Positions 1 through 13,100 of a stretch of 64,000 nucleotides of DNA are shown here, in pieces. The stretch lies in NCBI GenBank assembly GCA_001643675.2, contig LSRY02000053.1:1-64000 (forward strand), given 5' to 3'. Numbering within the stretch: position 1 is the stretch's first letter; the number at the start of each line of letters is the position of its first letter. A program made the position numbers and the translations under genes. The DNA is from Monocercomonoides exilis (taxonomy: Eukaryota > Preaxostyla > Oxymonadida > Polymastigidae). The notes under the pieces were generated by a model that searched no databases, was not told where the DNA came from, and saw nothing but the letters and a program-made list of their open reading frames with translations.

Positions 1-1773
1 GATCGTGGTTGAGCAGCGATATGGCCATGTTGAGGTGTGTTATTGGGTTGCTGGTGGCAGATACACGAAACATTCATCAAGATGAGCATTCATAAGCAAG
101 CGAATGCATCGATTGTCAATGGAAAAAGATGAGAAACAAGAGATGAAATAAAGGTGAAAATATGAAATCATTTGTTTAAAAAAAAAGAAAAAGAAAAGAA
201 AAAGAAAAAACAACATTGCTTTAACTTCAAACAAACTTTTGAAGAGCAATTGATTTATGATAAGCATCAACTGCGTTGTCAATGTCACCCAATTTTGATA
301 AGGCAATTCCCAGATGCATGTAAGATGGCGCATGCATCCTGTTCAAGAAAATTGAAGCAGAAAGTGAAAGATAACCTGATAAAACTCTTCAAGATGCAAT
401 AGAAATATCAGAATAGCAGCGATAAATGTGGTTTAAAAGAGGATATTGAATATAAAGCAATGACAATTTTATGATTCTGATAGAAATTTAAGGTGATTAT
501 CGAACTGTTCTGTTTCCAAATAGAGAATTCCCAGATTGTATGCAATGCGCCAGTCAAACTGCGCCATCGACCTCGCCTTTAACAAGCAGGAAATAGCCTC
601 AAATTTGAATGATATCGTGAAAATATTAGCGGCTAAAGAAAATCAACATCCTGAATTCAAATTTCATACTGCTTGAATTTTCTGCTTTGAATAAAAACAC
701 ATCCCAATGTTGTTCCACAACTCCGCAAATTCCGAATGAGCAGCAGCAATTCTATTGGGAAAATGATACAAAAATAATAAATGTAATAATAATTTAATGA
801 ATAAAATAACAAAAATCAAAAGAAGATTTGATCATAAATGCACAAAGAAATTCAAAAAAATTTTTTTTCATACCGATATTTTGCGAGTGCAACATCAGTG
901 TCACCTTTATCTTGGATTATCATCCCCGCAGCCAGAATGGTCTGTAATCACATATCGAATATTTTAAGAAAAATTATCAGTCAATGTTTTTGTGATGAAT
1001 GATGCAGCAAACTTTTGAATTCCTTGGATCAATAGTTAACGCACTCCCCAGCTTTTCAAATGCTTTATCATGATCGCCCATTCGAAGGCATATTAAGCCA
1101 ACAATTGTCAAAAGCTCTGAATTTTCTGGTGAAAGTGTTAATGCATGCTCGTACATGGGCAACGCTTCTGAATAGCGCTCGAGTTGCGAATAAATATTTC
1201 CTAACGCACATAGCGTAACTTGTTGAGGGTCAGCTTCAATTGCTTGAAGATACGTCTCAATTGCCTAAAAGAATAAGAGTATTTGTAAAATATGATGCAA
1301 ATAATAAATAACTTCTTTCCAAAAAAACAACTGAAAAAGCACACTTGTTCATCGTTTCCTAACTGTTGAAGACACATAGCTTTGTTGTGCAAGCATTCCC
1401 AATCTGGATCTTGCGTTAATGATAGTGCTTCATCAAAGTTATCAACAGCTTCCTTGTATCGTCCAAGCAGCATGTAAGTCTTTGCAACTTGTTTAATATT
1501 GTCAATGCTCACAGGATTTAAATCTGCTACCGTTTGGAAAACAGTCAGAGATTCTTGAACTTTTCCTTGTTGTCTAAGTATGAGACCCTTGACGTACAAA
1601 GCATATTCACTATTGTTGTCATATTTTTTCAATTGTTGTTCAATTGTACTCATGCATGCCTTATAATTCCTAGTAACAAAATATTGATGGATTTCTTGAT
1701 TCTTCGCTGTAGAGTCATTCGAATAACTGAATTGCTGTTTGACTTTAACATCTGTAAGTGGAATGGTTTGCAT
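1..1773 (-). CDS. BBS4: BBS4-like TPR protein, 3' end outside the window
   Basis: BBS4 is a tetratricopeptide-repeat subunit of the BBSome, the coat that moves membrane proteins in cilia and flagella. Reading leftward, exons are 1773-1345, 1264-1013, 941-874, 751-670, 597-506, 386-237 and 50 to the window edge. The six introns are 80, 71, 122, 72, 119 and 186 bp, all GT...AG, and each restores the frame. The spliced product follows human BBS4 in order: YFVTRNYKACMSTIEQQL, SEYALYVKGLILRQQGK, SPENSELLTIVGL, LWNNIGMCFYSKQK, QFDWRIAYNLGILYL and PITHLNMAISLL each match the equivalent human stretch. TPR helices cover nearly all of it. The start is the ATG at 1773; the longer frame upstream begins with TTG. 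All glutamines in these exons are CAA or CAG. The C-terminus is missing only because the window ends. Confidence 0.92.
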
Positions 1774-2769
1774 TATTATCTCCAAATAGTATTAAATTTT
1801 CTTGTGGTTAGATCAAAAATCTCAAACTTAAAAGTTTTTGCTTTGTGAATGATGTTCCACACAAATTTTTCAAATATTTTCTCGATTTTTTTGTGCTTCT
1901 ATGGATTTTTGCATTGTTAAGGAAGACTTCTTATGTCACGATTACTGAAAATGTTGAAAACATATCCTGGTTTTTTAAAAATAGAAAATTTTTTGTCTAA
2001 TATCAAATGCGAGCGATAAATGAGAAAATGTTATGAAACAATGATCATATTTTTGTATAAGAACTTTTCATCATTGTCTTTTATGATTCTTTCAAAGTGA
2101 TATGGGACAAAATATTTTGCTTGATGAATTTTGTTCCATTCTTCTCTAACATTTATTTTTCTCAATTTTAGAATTTTTGTGATAATTTGTGTTGTTACGG
2201 TTGAAACATAATGATAAGGTTGGAGAAAAAGTTTGGAACAAATCACAGTTTTTTCATAATTGCAAAAATTTTGACCCATATCAGCAAAATTTTATTATGA
2301 TAATTATAAATTTGGGTGATTTTTTTGATATCATAAAAAAGATCAAAAATCGAAAAAATAAAATTTATAGAGGTATTTATTGATCAATAAATTAAATTGA
2401 TTTATTTCAAGTATTAAGCTTTTATTTCTGTAATATGTATTTGTTTTATTATTATATGCAAAAACATACCTTTTTAATGTTTTTGGTGAAAAAGAATTTT
2501 TGATCAAGTTTTATAAAAAAATTGAAAAATCAATCTTCAAAAGGAAAATAGAAATTTCATAATTGGCAAAACAAAATATTGCAAAGAAAAAGTTTACGAA
2601 GAAGAATATTAAAGAAAAAAAGAAAACAAAATTGTTAATTTTTATTGATCAAAAAATGTTAATTTTCTTTTTTTTTTTCCCTCACCTTTGTATAGCCAAC
2701 AAATCTCCATTCCTTTTATTCGATTCATCGGATTCATCAAACGTTAAACGAAATCGTGGAAAATTAGAA
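1774..2769. other. AT-rich intergenic stretch with a small MITE
   Basis: No supported gene. The stretch upstream of BBS4 is AT-rich and holds the TA-flanked inverted-repeat element listed at 2103-2278 and a T-rich run near 2650. The BBS4 promoter should lie in its first few hundred bases, but no motif stands out. Confidence 0.5.
2103..2278. repeat. MITE-like inverted repeat flanked by TA
   Basis: The left end reads TGGGACAAAATATTTTGC and the right end, inverted, TGGGTCAAAATTTTTGC. The inverted match goes on about 40 bases, with GGAACAAA in both arms. TA flanks both sides (2101-2102 and 2279-2280), the duplication expected of Tc1/mariner-type movement. A related copy lies at about 52585-52763 and a half copy at about 31771-31806, so this is a repeat family and not a chance palindrome. 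It has no coding capacity. Confidence 0.55.
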
Positions 2770-2947
2770 AAGCTGAGTTCAATGGATGGATCCCCTCATT
2801 GCCCAGAACAAAATCGTTGCAAATGGTGGAACTGATGCTGATGCCTGTGGCAGACCCCAACAGAACCCATGCGCCACCATCGAGTATGCCCTCAACGGCT
2901 TCATTTCCCTCCTGCAAGATGCCTCCCTCACACTCCCTTTCTTTTAA
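2770..2947 (+). pseudogene. Fragment of a surface (pmp-like) protein
   Basis: One frame reads LIAQNKIVANGGTDADACGR and then NPCATIEYALNGFISLLQD. The pseudogene at 18445-19580 carries almost the same words (LIAQNKIVSNGGSDVDACGR, APCATIEHAL). The preceding FNGWIP lies one base out of frame with it, so the copy is frameshifted. It ends at a TAA after about 55 codons, with no start and no neighbouring exons. This Asp-Ala-Cys-Gly...Pro-Cys-Ala-Thr-Ile motif is typical of the large beta-helix surface proteins of oxymonads. It is best read as a relic. Confidence 0.7.
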
Positions 2948-3611
2948 TATTTGTTCCCACTCAAACACTCACTTTCAGCACGGTTGACACCACAATCACA
3001 GGCGATGATGAAATTTATCTGATTTCCTAATAATTTCCTTCCATTTATTTTGTATATATTCCATGTAATATCAATATTCATGAACTTTCATCGCATTTTC
3101 ATTTGAGGAATATATCTTTGCTTTTCTTTCATAGATCCGAAAATCAGCTCACATAGAAATATTTCTTTTCCACTTTCTTATCTAATTTCGCTTCTTCATC
3201 AAATGCAAATTTCGCTTGTTGCTAAATGGAATCATCCGTTTTCCTTTCTTCAATCATATTTGGTAATTTTCTTCAAAAACATTTATTTCCTCAACATTCC
3301 GATTTAAACATGCTTGTATCCGATTCACTTAACTGCCTTTTCCAAATTCTCTTTAAATAAGCCTTTTCCTCTGAATCAATTTCCCTCATCCTTTCATTTC
3401 CTGCAATTCACGTGGTTTTGATGTTGTGAAATCAATTGAAGGTTATTTTTTGGAACTCGTTCATACCAAATATCATTTTTGCCCTGCTCCTTCTGTTTTC
3501 TGTGAATTCTTTCAATCTTAAAACGAAATGGCCAAAATAGAATTTCTTGTAGATTGCATGCCTTATGATTAGCTTTTCTCGATAGGATTTAGAATCATTT
3601 CCGTTGCTGTG
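2948..3611. other. Noncoding AT-rich stretch
   Basis: No open frame with protein-like composition and no repeat shared with the rest of the window was seen here. Confidence 0.5.
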
Positions 3612-6329
3612 TTAGGTTGGTTGAAATTCTATGTCTGAATAAATATTTCTTTCGTCTTTCTGAGTAGGAATGAAAGACGAGGCCTGATGATGAATTTGAC
3701 GGGAGCTGAATGAAAGAGAAGGAGCAGAAGATAACGATGGTGAAAGAGAAGACGAAGAAGTTACGGAAGGCAGGGATAGCGGAGAAAGAGAACCAGGATC
3801 AGCAAGACTAGCAGAAGATAGAAGTTTAGCTTGGGACTGCAGTGAAGGAGATAAAGATGTTCTGAGAGAAAAAGAAGATTGCTGTTGGATGTTCATAAAC
3901 AAGGAAGAATTGACAAGTGATGAAGTTCAGTGAGAAAGAGGATGAAGAGCAATGTTTGAATTTGCGTCAAATTCTGCAGTTGAATCAAAAGGCGCAACCA
4001 AATTGAGGGCAGGGTGTTTCTGCATCAGATTCATCACCATTGAATTCTGCGATGTGAAGAAAGATTCCAACTTTGAGAAACACAACGTATCTCTTTTCCC
4101 AGGCACACTGCTCAGACTGAATGTTCTTGTCCCTTTCTCCTTCTGAAACAGCAGAGGTGATCCTTTCCCTGCTCCTTTCCTTCCCTTTCTGTGTGTCACC
4201 TCTGCTTCCTCTTTGTGTGTCCACCAGCCCCTCCACTTCATCCTCCTTCCTCTTCTCAGCTCCGCCCGGCTTTGCCACAGCCCACTCTTCAGCGCACTCA
4301 TCAGATCCAACAGCGTTCTTGTCTGCCTCGCGTCGACTGCTGCATAAACAGGCACTTTTCGCATCTTCCACACAAATTGCCCGTTTTCTTCGCTTTTGAT
4401 ACGCACATAACGGCAGGGCACATCCAGTTCATCGCTCAAATCTTCTAAGTCAGAATTAGCGAGGTCATTCAGCATGCAGTCCAATTTCCGCTCTCTTGTC
4501 AAAATTGGCGTTTGACTTTCTTTCGCCTCTTGCTGCACATCGCTTGTCATTTTGCTCTCTTTCTGGTTGGTTGGCGTGCCTGTCTCAAGGTGTGGTTGTA
4601 GTATTCCTTGGATGCTGCTAAACAGATTCTTGTCTTTTTCCTCTATCTTCTTCGCCATTTTCTCCATTTTCCTGCGCTCCCGCTCTTCTTTCTTCTTTCG
4701 CCTCCTCTCTTTCTCTTCTTTCTCCTTCTTCTTCTTCTGTATCTCCTGCAGTTTCATCAACCGAAGCAGTTTTCCTCTCTGATCATCAGATTCGAATGAA
4801 CAAAACGTGATCTTCGCTTCTTCATCGTCTTCTTTCCCTCTCTCATTCTGAAATTCATCTTGCATTACCTTTGTCACTTCTTTGTTCAAATCCTTCATCC
4901 TCATCACACCCAACGTCACCCCTCCTTCTCCTCCAACAACAACAACTGTTGATGGAAGCGTTATTGGTGCACCAACAGCTCCTCTCCCCATCTCCATCTC
5001 TTGGCTGTACACAATCAACGCTCTCCCTCCAACTCCTCTTCATCCACCGTCCATTCGCTTCCCTCGTGTAAAGTGTATCGTTCCAAAGTCACCTCCTCCG
5101 GAAGAATATTGTTTAGGCTGTGGAGAATGTGATAGCGTTGGAGACGGAATTGTTGTTCTGTTACTGCTGCTGCTTCTGTTTTTGCTTGGATTGTTATGAA
5201 AGAGGCTCTGGCTCTGGCTCATCTGAATGCTTTTCGTCTTTTTTGCCGTTTTGAATTGATTCTTTCGCGTTTGCATTCTTTTCTGCTTCTTTTTTATTGT
5301 CTTTGCTTTTCAAGCAACTTCTTTGCGGTTGTTCATTGAATCATCCAAAATTGCTTTTTGATTTTCGTCTTTTCCTTCATCTGTATTGCCTTCAACTTCT
5401 TCCCTGTTTCCATTTCCATTTCCAGAATTTGTTGCTTCTTTCTCTTCTTTCTCACATTCTTTATCATCTCCTTCATTTTTTGCAGCATTCCCACTCATTC
5501 CTGATCTTTTTATAGATTCATCAATCGGCGTCGGAGAAAGCAGCAAGTTTGGTCTGACCATCAAAAGCACTTCGTTCACAACAGAATCACGTTGATGCTC
5601 AAGCGCCTGATAATACCTTCGCATCAACCTCTGTTTCTCTCTCCGTTTGTACCTCTTCTCTCTTCTCTCTTCTTCATCACTGATGATGGAGCTGTCGTAA
5701 AGGCATTCGCTTTCTTCATTTCACTTCGGTTCCTTTAAAGAATTTCTTCTGATCAGTGAATAATTCTCGTTTTCTTTTGCTTTCACTTTATTTTCTTTTT
5801 CATCATCATTGTAATCTCCTTCATTAGCAGGCTTCAATACCTTCCTCAACTTAATTTGTTCTCTTTTTCTTCTCCCCCCTCTCTCTTTCTTCCTATTCTC
5901 CTGATGCTTCGCGTATCGCTCCATTATCCGAAATTACGCAAACAGCGGCAGCGCCTCAAACACATCGGAAGTGAGAACAAAATATTGTCTTTTCCTTCTT
6001 CTTCCGAACTGCTGCCTCATCCTCCTCATCTGCTCTTCGCTTGTTATAAATCTGTTTCAATAAGAGCGAAGCAACGAGGAGGAAGAAGAAGAGGAGGAAA
6101 AAGAAGAGGAAGAAGAACAATGTGAAGCACCAGAAGCAGCAGTCACTTGCGCACAGCGGTTGAGATAGCGTAGGCGGAGGAGAGGATGCATTGCTCTTAT
6201 GCGGCGAGCCATTGCAATTTCAGAACGATGAGGTGGTTTGGGGTGGGAAGAGGGGTCAGTTACTGCTGGAGAAGATGAGGAAGATGAAGAAAAATATGAT
6301 GATGATGATGATTTCCGTATTGATGTCAA
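3612..6329 (-). pseudogene. Decayed gene for a charged, serine-rich protein
   Basis: One reading frame runs leftward from 6329 to 3612 and keeps protein-like composition. It is broken by TGA at 6057, 5721, 5310, 5040 and 3927 and by TAA at 5934. In order it encodes a poly-Ser segment, basic stretches, a segment containing MRRYYQALEHQRD (about 5620), a Lys/Glu coiled-coil-like stretch (about 4680-4760) and a more globular part containing LDVPCRYVRIKSEENGQF (about 4420). The same frame is held across about 2.7 kb with almost only nonsense changes, which suggests a once continuous gene. A pyrimidine-rich stretch near 6060-6125 could be an intron. I do not recognise the family. The opposite-strand frames here are Ser/Phe-rich shadows. 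Confidence 0.45.
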
Positions 6330-6689
6330 TGATAACGCTTATTTCTATGACTATGCCTGTTCTACTTCATTTGTCTGTTTCTATCTCATAAACATTCGCA
6401 CACCGGAAACACACATTCTTCTGTCAAATCGTCTGTCATTGGAATAATCTGCAACCAAATGCCGAAGGCTCTCGTTTTCGCTGATTGGAGCTAAGGAGTG
6501 GCAGAAGCGATGATTTGATGCAAGAGCAGCTTCAGAACAGAATTTGGCGTAGAAGAAGAGGCTGAAGAAGAAAGTGTTGATATTTCATCTGCATTGCTCC
6601 ACATCTCTTTGTCTTCATCTTCAGTCTTTTCAATTTCTCTTCCTTCTTTTTCACTTTTTCTCTCTCCTTCTCTCTTCCTCCTTCTTTCT

Positions 6690-7106
6690 CTAAATAACCT
6701 CCATTTCATTAATGAATATCTTATATGGGAACAATAATTTCTTCAACTCATCATCCGACGCTGCTGTTAGCTATATAAAATAAATGATACAAAAGACTCC
6801 ATTTTTCTGTCTATTGTCTTTTTGTTAATAAATACCTGTGCTTGAAACGCCCAGCAGCGGTGGTGCAAAGTTTGGAGAGAGGAAGGAAGAGACGACGTTA
6901 TTGATTAAGGAATGCGCTTCAGGCGTGAAAACATATGAATACGATGGGAAGAATTGAGCGATCAGTTCATTGATGTTCTTTTGGTGGAAGGAGGTTCTTG
7001 TAAAAGAAGAAGAACGTTGGGATGAGTTGGAAGATGTTGAAGATCTGCAAAAATCCACATATTGATGGCTCGTGGCAGCTCTGGTTGTGCTTGTGATGTT
7101 ACACAA
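6690..7106 (-). CDS. Small unknown protein, two-exon 3' part
   Basis: The exon ending at 6836 encodes NINELIAQFFPSYSYVFTPE followed by HSLINNVVSSFL, a helix-rich composition. An intron from 6835 (GTATTT) to 6764 (AACAG) joins it in frame to exon 6763-6690, which adds ASDDELKKLLFPYK and ends at TAG (6690-6692). The frame opens at about 7106, but a good acceptor (TTTTTGCAG) near 7044 suggests that the true exon starts there and that upstream exons exist. The helix-loop-helix pattern could be a histone-fold-like dimerisation domain, but this is only an impression. No family is assigned. Confidence 0.4.
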
Positions 7107-7323
7107 AAAGATGTTCTATCTGCCTAGGATATTTGAGGCAAGGGAGCTTTTGGTGGAAGCTGAATCATTTATTGAGGTAAAGTGAGAAAGAAGAGAGGAG
7201 GAGAAGGAGATCTGTGGTGTTTGAATGGAGTGTCATTCACAGAAGATAAGGAGTGACATTGAAAGAGGAGAACTTTTATTGGAAAGAGGAGATAATTCCT
7301 GCTTTTTGAGAAGCGCACATGAC

Positions 7324-9441
7324 TTACTCGATCATGGAAACAACAAAGCTGCTTGTGTATGACTGATTTGAGAAGGAAGAAGAAGAAGAAGGCATTGATG
7401 ACGAAGAGAAGAAATGTTTAGTGGTCTGTGAGAAGAGGAAGTCTGGTTTCATGTGGAATGAACAGTCAGCTGCAACACAGTGACAATAGTGGAAGCCAAA
7501 TGCGCAGAAGAGAGTTCCTGGTTCATTCTTTTTCATCAGCTCTGATTTCAATGATGATAGAAATGATGTGAAGCGGTTGTGGTTTAGACACAGTGCTCAA
7601 ACTTAGAAAAAGAATCTGTATAAAAAAACATGAAAAGGGATAGTTCATCAGTTTATGTATCAATTAATTGAAAGAAATTAAAATAAGAGTTTGAAAAAAT
7701 AAAAAATAGAAAAACAAGAAATACGATAAAAACAATAATAACAATAATCAAAAAAAATTTCAAACCTTATTAAATGATGAATTGCTCTTTCATCGTATCT
7801 TGTATAGAGCTTATTAGCAATTGTTTGAATGAGTCCAATCTGACTGGAAAGATTGAATGAATCTGTGATTTTCATGCAGATGTGACACATACAAAAAATT
7901 CGATGAAGATTGAAAATAAGCACATTCACAAAATGGACGTTGCTGTCAACACACATAAAAAAGATGAAGTTCATAATGAATGATGGAAAAAAGTTCAGAA
8001 AATTTCAAAAATTGAAAAAAAAAATATAATTAAAAATAAATACACAATAATTCTTTGTTATTATTAAAAGAAAATTTCAACTCACACCACATCGCTTCAG
8101 ATCTTCTCCATTGCAAAAGTAGATCCGTCTGGAACTCTTTTCTTTTCTCTCGCTGAGTTAAGAATCTCCTCAACCTCCTTCACCATCTCCGCTTTCCTGA
8201 CTTATCTCTTCTTCGAGAAATCTGGCAACATTGAATGGAAAAACTCAATTTCCGCGATAATTGCTGTATTCACTTGCTGTTCTTGCAAAGCTTGCTGCTC
8301 TGCGCTCGCTCAACTTCGACTCTTCTCCAAACTCCTCCAATGATATAAATTATTTCTTTTTTTCGATCGCAATCTTCTTTGGCCGTATGATATTCTTTTT
8401 TGTCAGCGTTTCTGCCCCATTTGACACAAACAGCGAAGAATCCAACGCAGACAAATTGATCCCACTGATGTTTCCATTTCCCCCTCTTCCTCTGCTGCTT
8501 CTTCCACATTCATCAGTAACTGGTCTGCGTGTTGTGACTCAAATATAACCTCACGAAGCTTACACATTCTCTTCTGTTGTATCCTCCCAGGCTGCGCGGA
8601 TAACAGTGCAGGTTTAAGAACTTTGCAAGGGGGTCCGCACCTAAAATGAGCAGGTCGTTCGTCGCCCACTTCTCATCGACAGAGAGTCTGCCGTCATAAA
8701 CAATCCAGTTCTCGTTTAGCACATAGAAGAGGTTCGTGTCCACGTACCGCACCGCACACAAAATATACAGCGCGCACTCGCTGTTCACCTGAAGTATCCT
8801 CGCCCTGCTTCTGCTGTCACAGCCACAGAACAAGTTCATAGCGTGCTTTGGATCGGACGAAGGCTGTGGGGCAAGCACAAGAGAAGAGAAATCGCAGTTA
8901 ACATGCTGAGTATTCTTCGCATAAAGTGCATATGGAAGATGTTGACCTTCTCCTCTTTGTCATCTGCCTCGTCCCGCTTGTCAAACATCCTTTAAACCAC
9001 AGACACTCTTGACGCCATTCCTCTCCTCCTTTCCTCAGGACTCTTATTCCTTGTTCCTCATTCTTCTTCTCATTCAGGAGCGATTGCAGATGGCAGATCT
9101 TGTCCAAGTTTTTGTTCTTTGTTTCCTCAAATCGCATCTACTTCAGCTGAATACGATTTGTGACTGGAATTAATGATAAATCCTTTTGCTTCATCCTTCC
9201 ATTTAGACTCCTCAACCATCTGTGCCTTTGTGAAATTTTTTCTGTTTCTTTTCTTTTTCTTTTTCTTTTTTTTCTGCCCCTCTTTTTCGTTCTCAATCTC
9301 TTTTTCTGTTGCTCCTTCCACTTCCTCGTTTTCCCAAACCTGTTCCATTGCCTTCCTCTTGCTCCTCTTCTTTCCTTTCTTCAGGACCCTCAGAGCATGA
9401 ATCTCTGGAAGAACCTGTTTCAAACATAATATCAAATTCAC
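7324..9441 (-). pseudogene. Scattered coding remnants, minus strand
   Basis: Several minus-strand segments look protein-coding but lie in different frames: a Lys/Glu-rich start (9441-9127), NLDKICHLQSLLNEKK (about 9090), a globular piece with WIVYDGRLSVDEKWATNDLL (about 8700), an acidic piece (8600-8420), and a piece with NLHRIFCMCHICMKITDSF (about 7890) that ends at a plausible donor. A Cys/His-containing piece, FGFHYCHCVAADCSFHM, sits at about 7480. The pieces may be exons of one gene, but I could not join them without frame breaks, so decay is more likely. Function unknown. Confidence 0.35.
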
Positions 9442-10134
9442 GAGTTCCGATGAACTGCTGTTCGATTAGCTCGTGTCTTTGGTTTTGATCTATTCAAGCA
9501 GCTCCATCTTCCGCTCATCTCCTGTTGAGAAGATGAAAAAACTCTTATGCAACAAATGAAGCTCATACAAAAAGACATTATAACAGCCATGACGAAAATT
9601 GTTGGGAAAAATTAAAAATAACAAATCAAAAGGAAAAGGAAGAATACGAAGATAATACTTGCGAAGATTATTGGCAATTCAATTGTAATTTCCAAATATT
9701 AAATTACAAAGGCAATTATCATCAACTGAACGAAATATTTGAAAATTGATTTATCTTATATTTTTTCAAAAAAATTTATTAATTGAAAAGATCATGGCGT
9801 TTTTGGCATTTCAAATTTTTGCTCAGAACATCATTATATTAAACTATCAGCTCATTAAGCATAGAATATGCGACTTTCAATGTTGACCAAAATGCACAAA
9901 TAATTTGGTTTTTTTAAGATCATTAATTTTGTATATTCTATTTAATTTTATTTTTTTTTTGTTTTTTTATTTATTTTTAATTATTTAATAATTAACTTTT
10001 TGTTATTTTTATCGAATGATTCAAATGAATTTCTTTTTTTCTATTTCTTTTTTTTTTTTTTTTATTAATTTTTGTTTCAAAAACTGAAGTGAGAAAAAAC
10101 AAGCATTAGCAATAAATTTGAAGTGTGAAATATG

Positions 10135-13100
10135 TCACATGACTTTTTTATAAAAAGAAAGTGAAGGTTTCCAATTTTCTTGTGACATTAAAATCCAGTA
10201 TTCCTCCCATTTGTCTGGAATTATTTCTGACACGCTATTATCATTGCACTCCAAAAAAATTGAAGAATATGACGGTCTATTCACATCCTTTTTGACAATC
10301 GCAATAAAATGACCTTGCTCGTATATAGCTGTTGAGTGAATTATGCAACCAACCAAATCATAAACGATAGATCGCTTAATGTCCTTCAAAATCAGATCCC
10401 TTTCTTCCTTGAACTTAAATGGGTTTTTTATTTCCATGTCATTCGGTCCCGGTCCCTTTTCAACAAACACAATCGATTTTGGAGGTGCGACAACCCTGAA
10501 AGATTCATTGACATTATGATTAATTGTAAGAATATCTGGAAATGATACAAAACGCACGAAAGGAATACAGGGTTTGTCCGTTTCACACCTATTACACCTT
10601 CGATTTCGTTGTTCTGTGATAAGATTAATGTTTGTTAGTAATTTTAACAGGCCTCCGATAATGTCAGATCCATTTATTGTGAAATAATACCTCGTTTCAC
10701 GATTCGAGACTAAGAAATTTTCACAATGAGTGCATTTACGAACGTTTTTGCTGTAGATTGAAAACATATGATAGATTTTATTCTTTTTATCCGACAACTT
10801 ATCCAACATTTTATCAAAAACATCAGTCAGTTTTTGTGCCACATTTCTTGGTCCAATTTTCAATTCGTAAAAGTTCCATATAACTGTTCCATTCCAAACT
10901 TTGCTGTTCTTTTTTGACTTCCGGAGCATTTCGAATAATTGAATGAACTCTACATGTTCATCCTTCATCATTGCAACTTGATTTCTGTTTATGTCAAGTG
11001 CAGCGAAACATTGACAAACAGAAGATAACGAACAGACACTCCCTGTATTCACAAGCCCTCTTTTCGACTCCAATTGTTGAAGCACACATGAACGTGATTT
11101 CGCTTCGATTTCATCATCCCGTTTGAGTGTATTTGAAAACGGTTTTAATAGTTCGTTTGAATCTTTCTTTCTTTTATCCATATTTTCTTCAGTTTCAAAT
11201 TGAAAATTATTAAGATAATCAACTATTCTATCAATTGAAGAAGATGGAGAAATTGTCTTTTCTATTGGGACAGTTGGTGGTTGTGAGAAAGATGATTGTT
11301 CTGGAGCAAATGATGGAGAATTCTGCAGAGAGGACAAAGAAAAATTATGATATGCGTAAGATGTTGAATTTTTCGCGTTTAAAAACAGCAGTGATGATTG
11401 TGGTGAGTTTCCTGAAGGTGATGAAGAATTTGAATCAAAAGGAGAAGATGCTGTGAATGCTACTGAAGTTGGGGAAGAAGAGAACGCAAAAAGCGATTCT
11501 TGAATAACTGTTTGAGAGGTTCTTGTGGATTTTTCATTTTGGAATGGAGTCTTCATAGAACATTCTGATAAATGAAATGAACCGTCTTCAGTTGCTGAAA
11601 AGGGAGAGGAGGGAGGGGAGGGAGGGGAGGGAGATGAGGGAGATGAGGAAGAGGAAGAGGAAGAGGAAGAGGAAGAGGAAGAGGAAGAGGAAGATGAAGA
11701 TGAAGAGGAAGAGGAAGAGGAAGAGGAAGAGGGAGAGGAAGAGGGAGAGGGAGAGGAAGAGGGAGAGGAAGAGTAAGAAGATGAAGAAGTGTGAGGCGGT
11801 TCAGAAGAAGAAGAGAAAAAAGATGAAGAAATAAGATCTTTTTGTGTGGATGGTAAAGTTTGGTGAAGTTGCAATGAAGAAGAGGAAGGTGAAGGGGAAC
11901 AAGAAGAGGAGGAGGAGGATACAGAAGAAGATGATGAAGTAATAAATGAATAATTAGGAATAGAATTAAAAGAAGGAGGAGGAGGAGAAGAAGAAGAGGA
12001 AGAAAAGGATAATGAGGAAGAGGAAGAGGAAGATGATGATAACAGAGGCAAAGGAGGAAGTGCAGAAGTTAATGATGCTTGGATAGAAGTTGAAGTTGAA
12101 ACATCTTCTGCAGCCGGTGATGAGGAAGGAGACAGAGAAGAAGGCTGAGCTGAAGTTGTTGTTGCTGAGGAAGCTGATGCAAAAGGAGAGGATGTGGAGG
12201 AAGTAGAATTGATCTCATTTTTCAATGAAGAAGTGTTCGCATGAGAATGATATGATACATTGGAAAGATCACTTTCAGAGTTAATATTGCTCACGTTAGG
12301 CGGAGGAAATGAGCGATCAACTGAAGCAGATAATGATGAGGAGAAGATAAGTGGTGTTCCAAGTGAAGAAGAAGAGGAAGAAGATAAAAAAGGACAAGAT
12401 GAAGAGGAAGTGGAAGAAGATGAATTGCGTTCAAGGGATGCAGGGAAAGGGGATGAAGATGGGGGAGAAGAGACATCGGGTACGGAAATGATGGGGAAAG
12501 AGGAGATGTTGGTGAAGGAGTTGTGTGAGGAAGAAGAAGAGGAGCAATGCAATGAAGAAGATAACAATGGCTGAGAAGGATTTGAAGCCGAAGAGTTATT
12601 ATCATTTGATGATGACGGAAACTTTGACATTATTGATTGATCAGTATTATTCTTCAATTGTGGCAATGTTGAATGAATGAATGAAGAACTCGAAGTGAAT
12701 GAAGAAAATGAGCTTGTTGATGTATTTCCCAGTGGAGATGCAACTGATGAGCCTGGAACAGAAAAAGAAGGAATCGAAATATTTTTTGAAGTAATATTTT
12801 CAGGCAATTTGTTGCGTTTTTTCTCTGTTAGAGAAGGCTCATGAAAAAGTGATGAAGTGGATGGTAAAGGAAGAGAAGCACTTGATGAAGAATGAGCTAA
12901 AGATGAAGAAATTTTTTCTGAAGAAAAAGGAACGAATGAGGATAAAGGAAATGTGTTGAAAGGAGAGTCAGGTGAGATGGAAGGCGGAGATGAGAAAGGA
13001 GAAGGAAATGAAGTCAACGATGAAGAAGAAGACTGAACATGAAGAGGGTTAAATGAAAATGCTTCTTTTCTTTTATCTTCTTCGTCATATCTCCTGCTCG

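Noticed and set aside
3927-5018. A 363-codon charged frame as an intact gene
   Set aside because: Coding text continues in the same frame on both sides through TGA codons, so it is a piece of a longer decayed gene.
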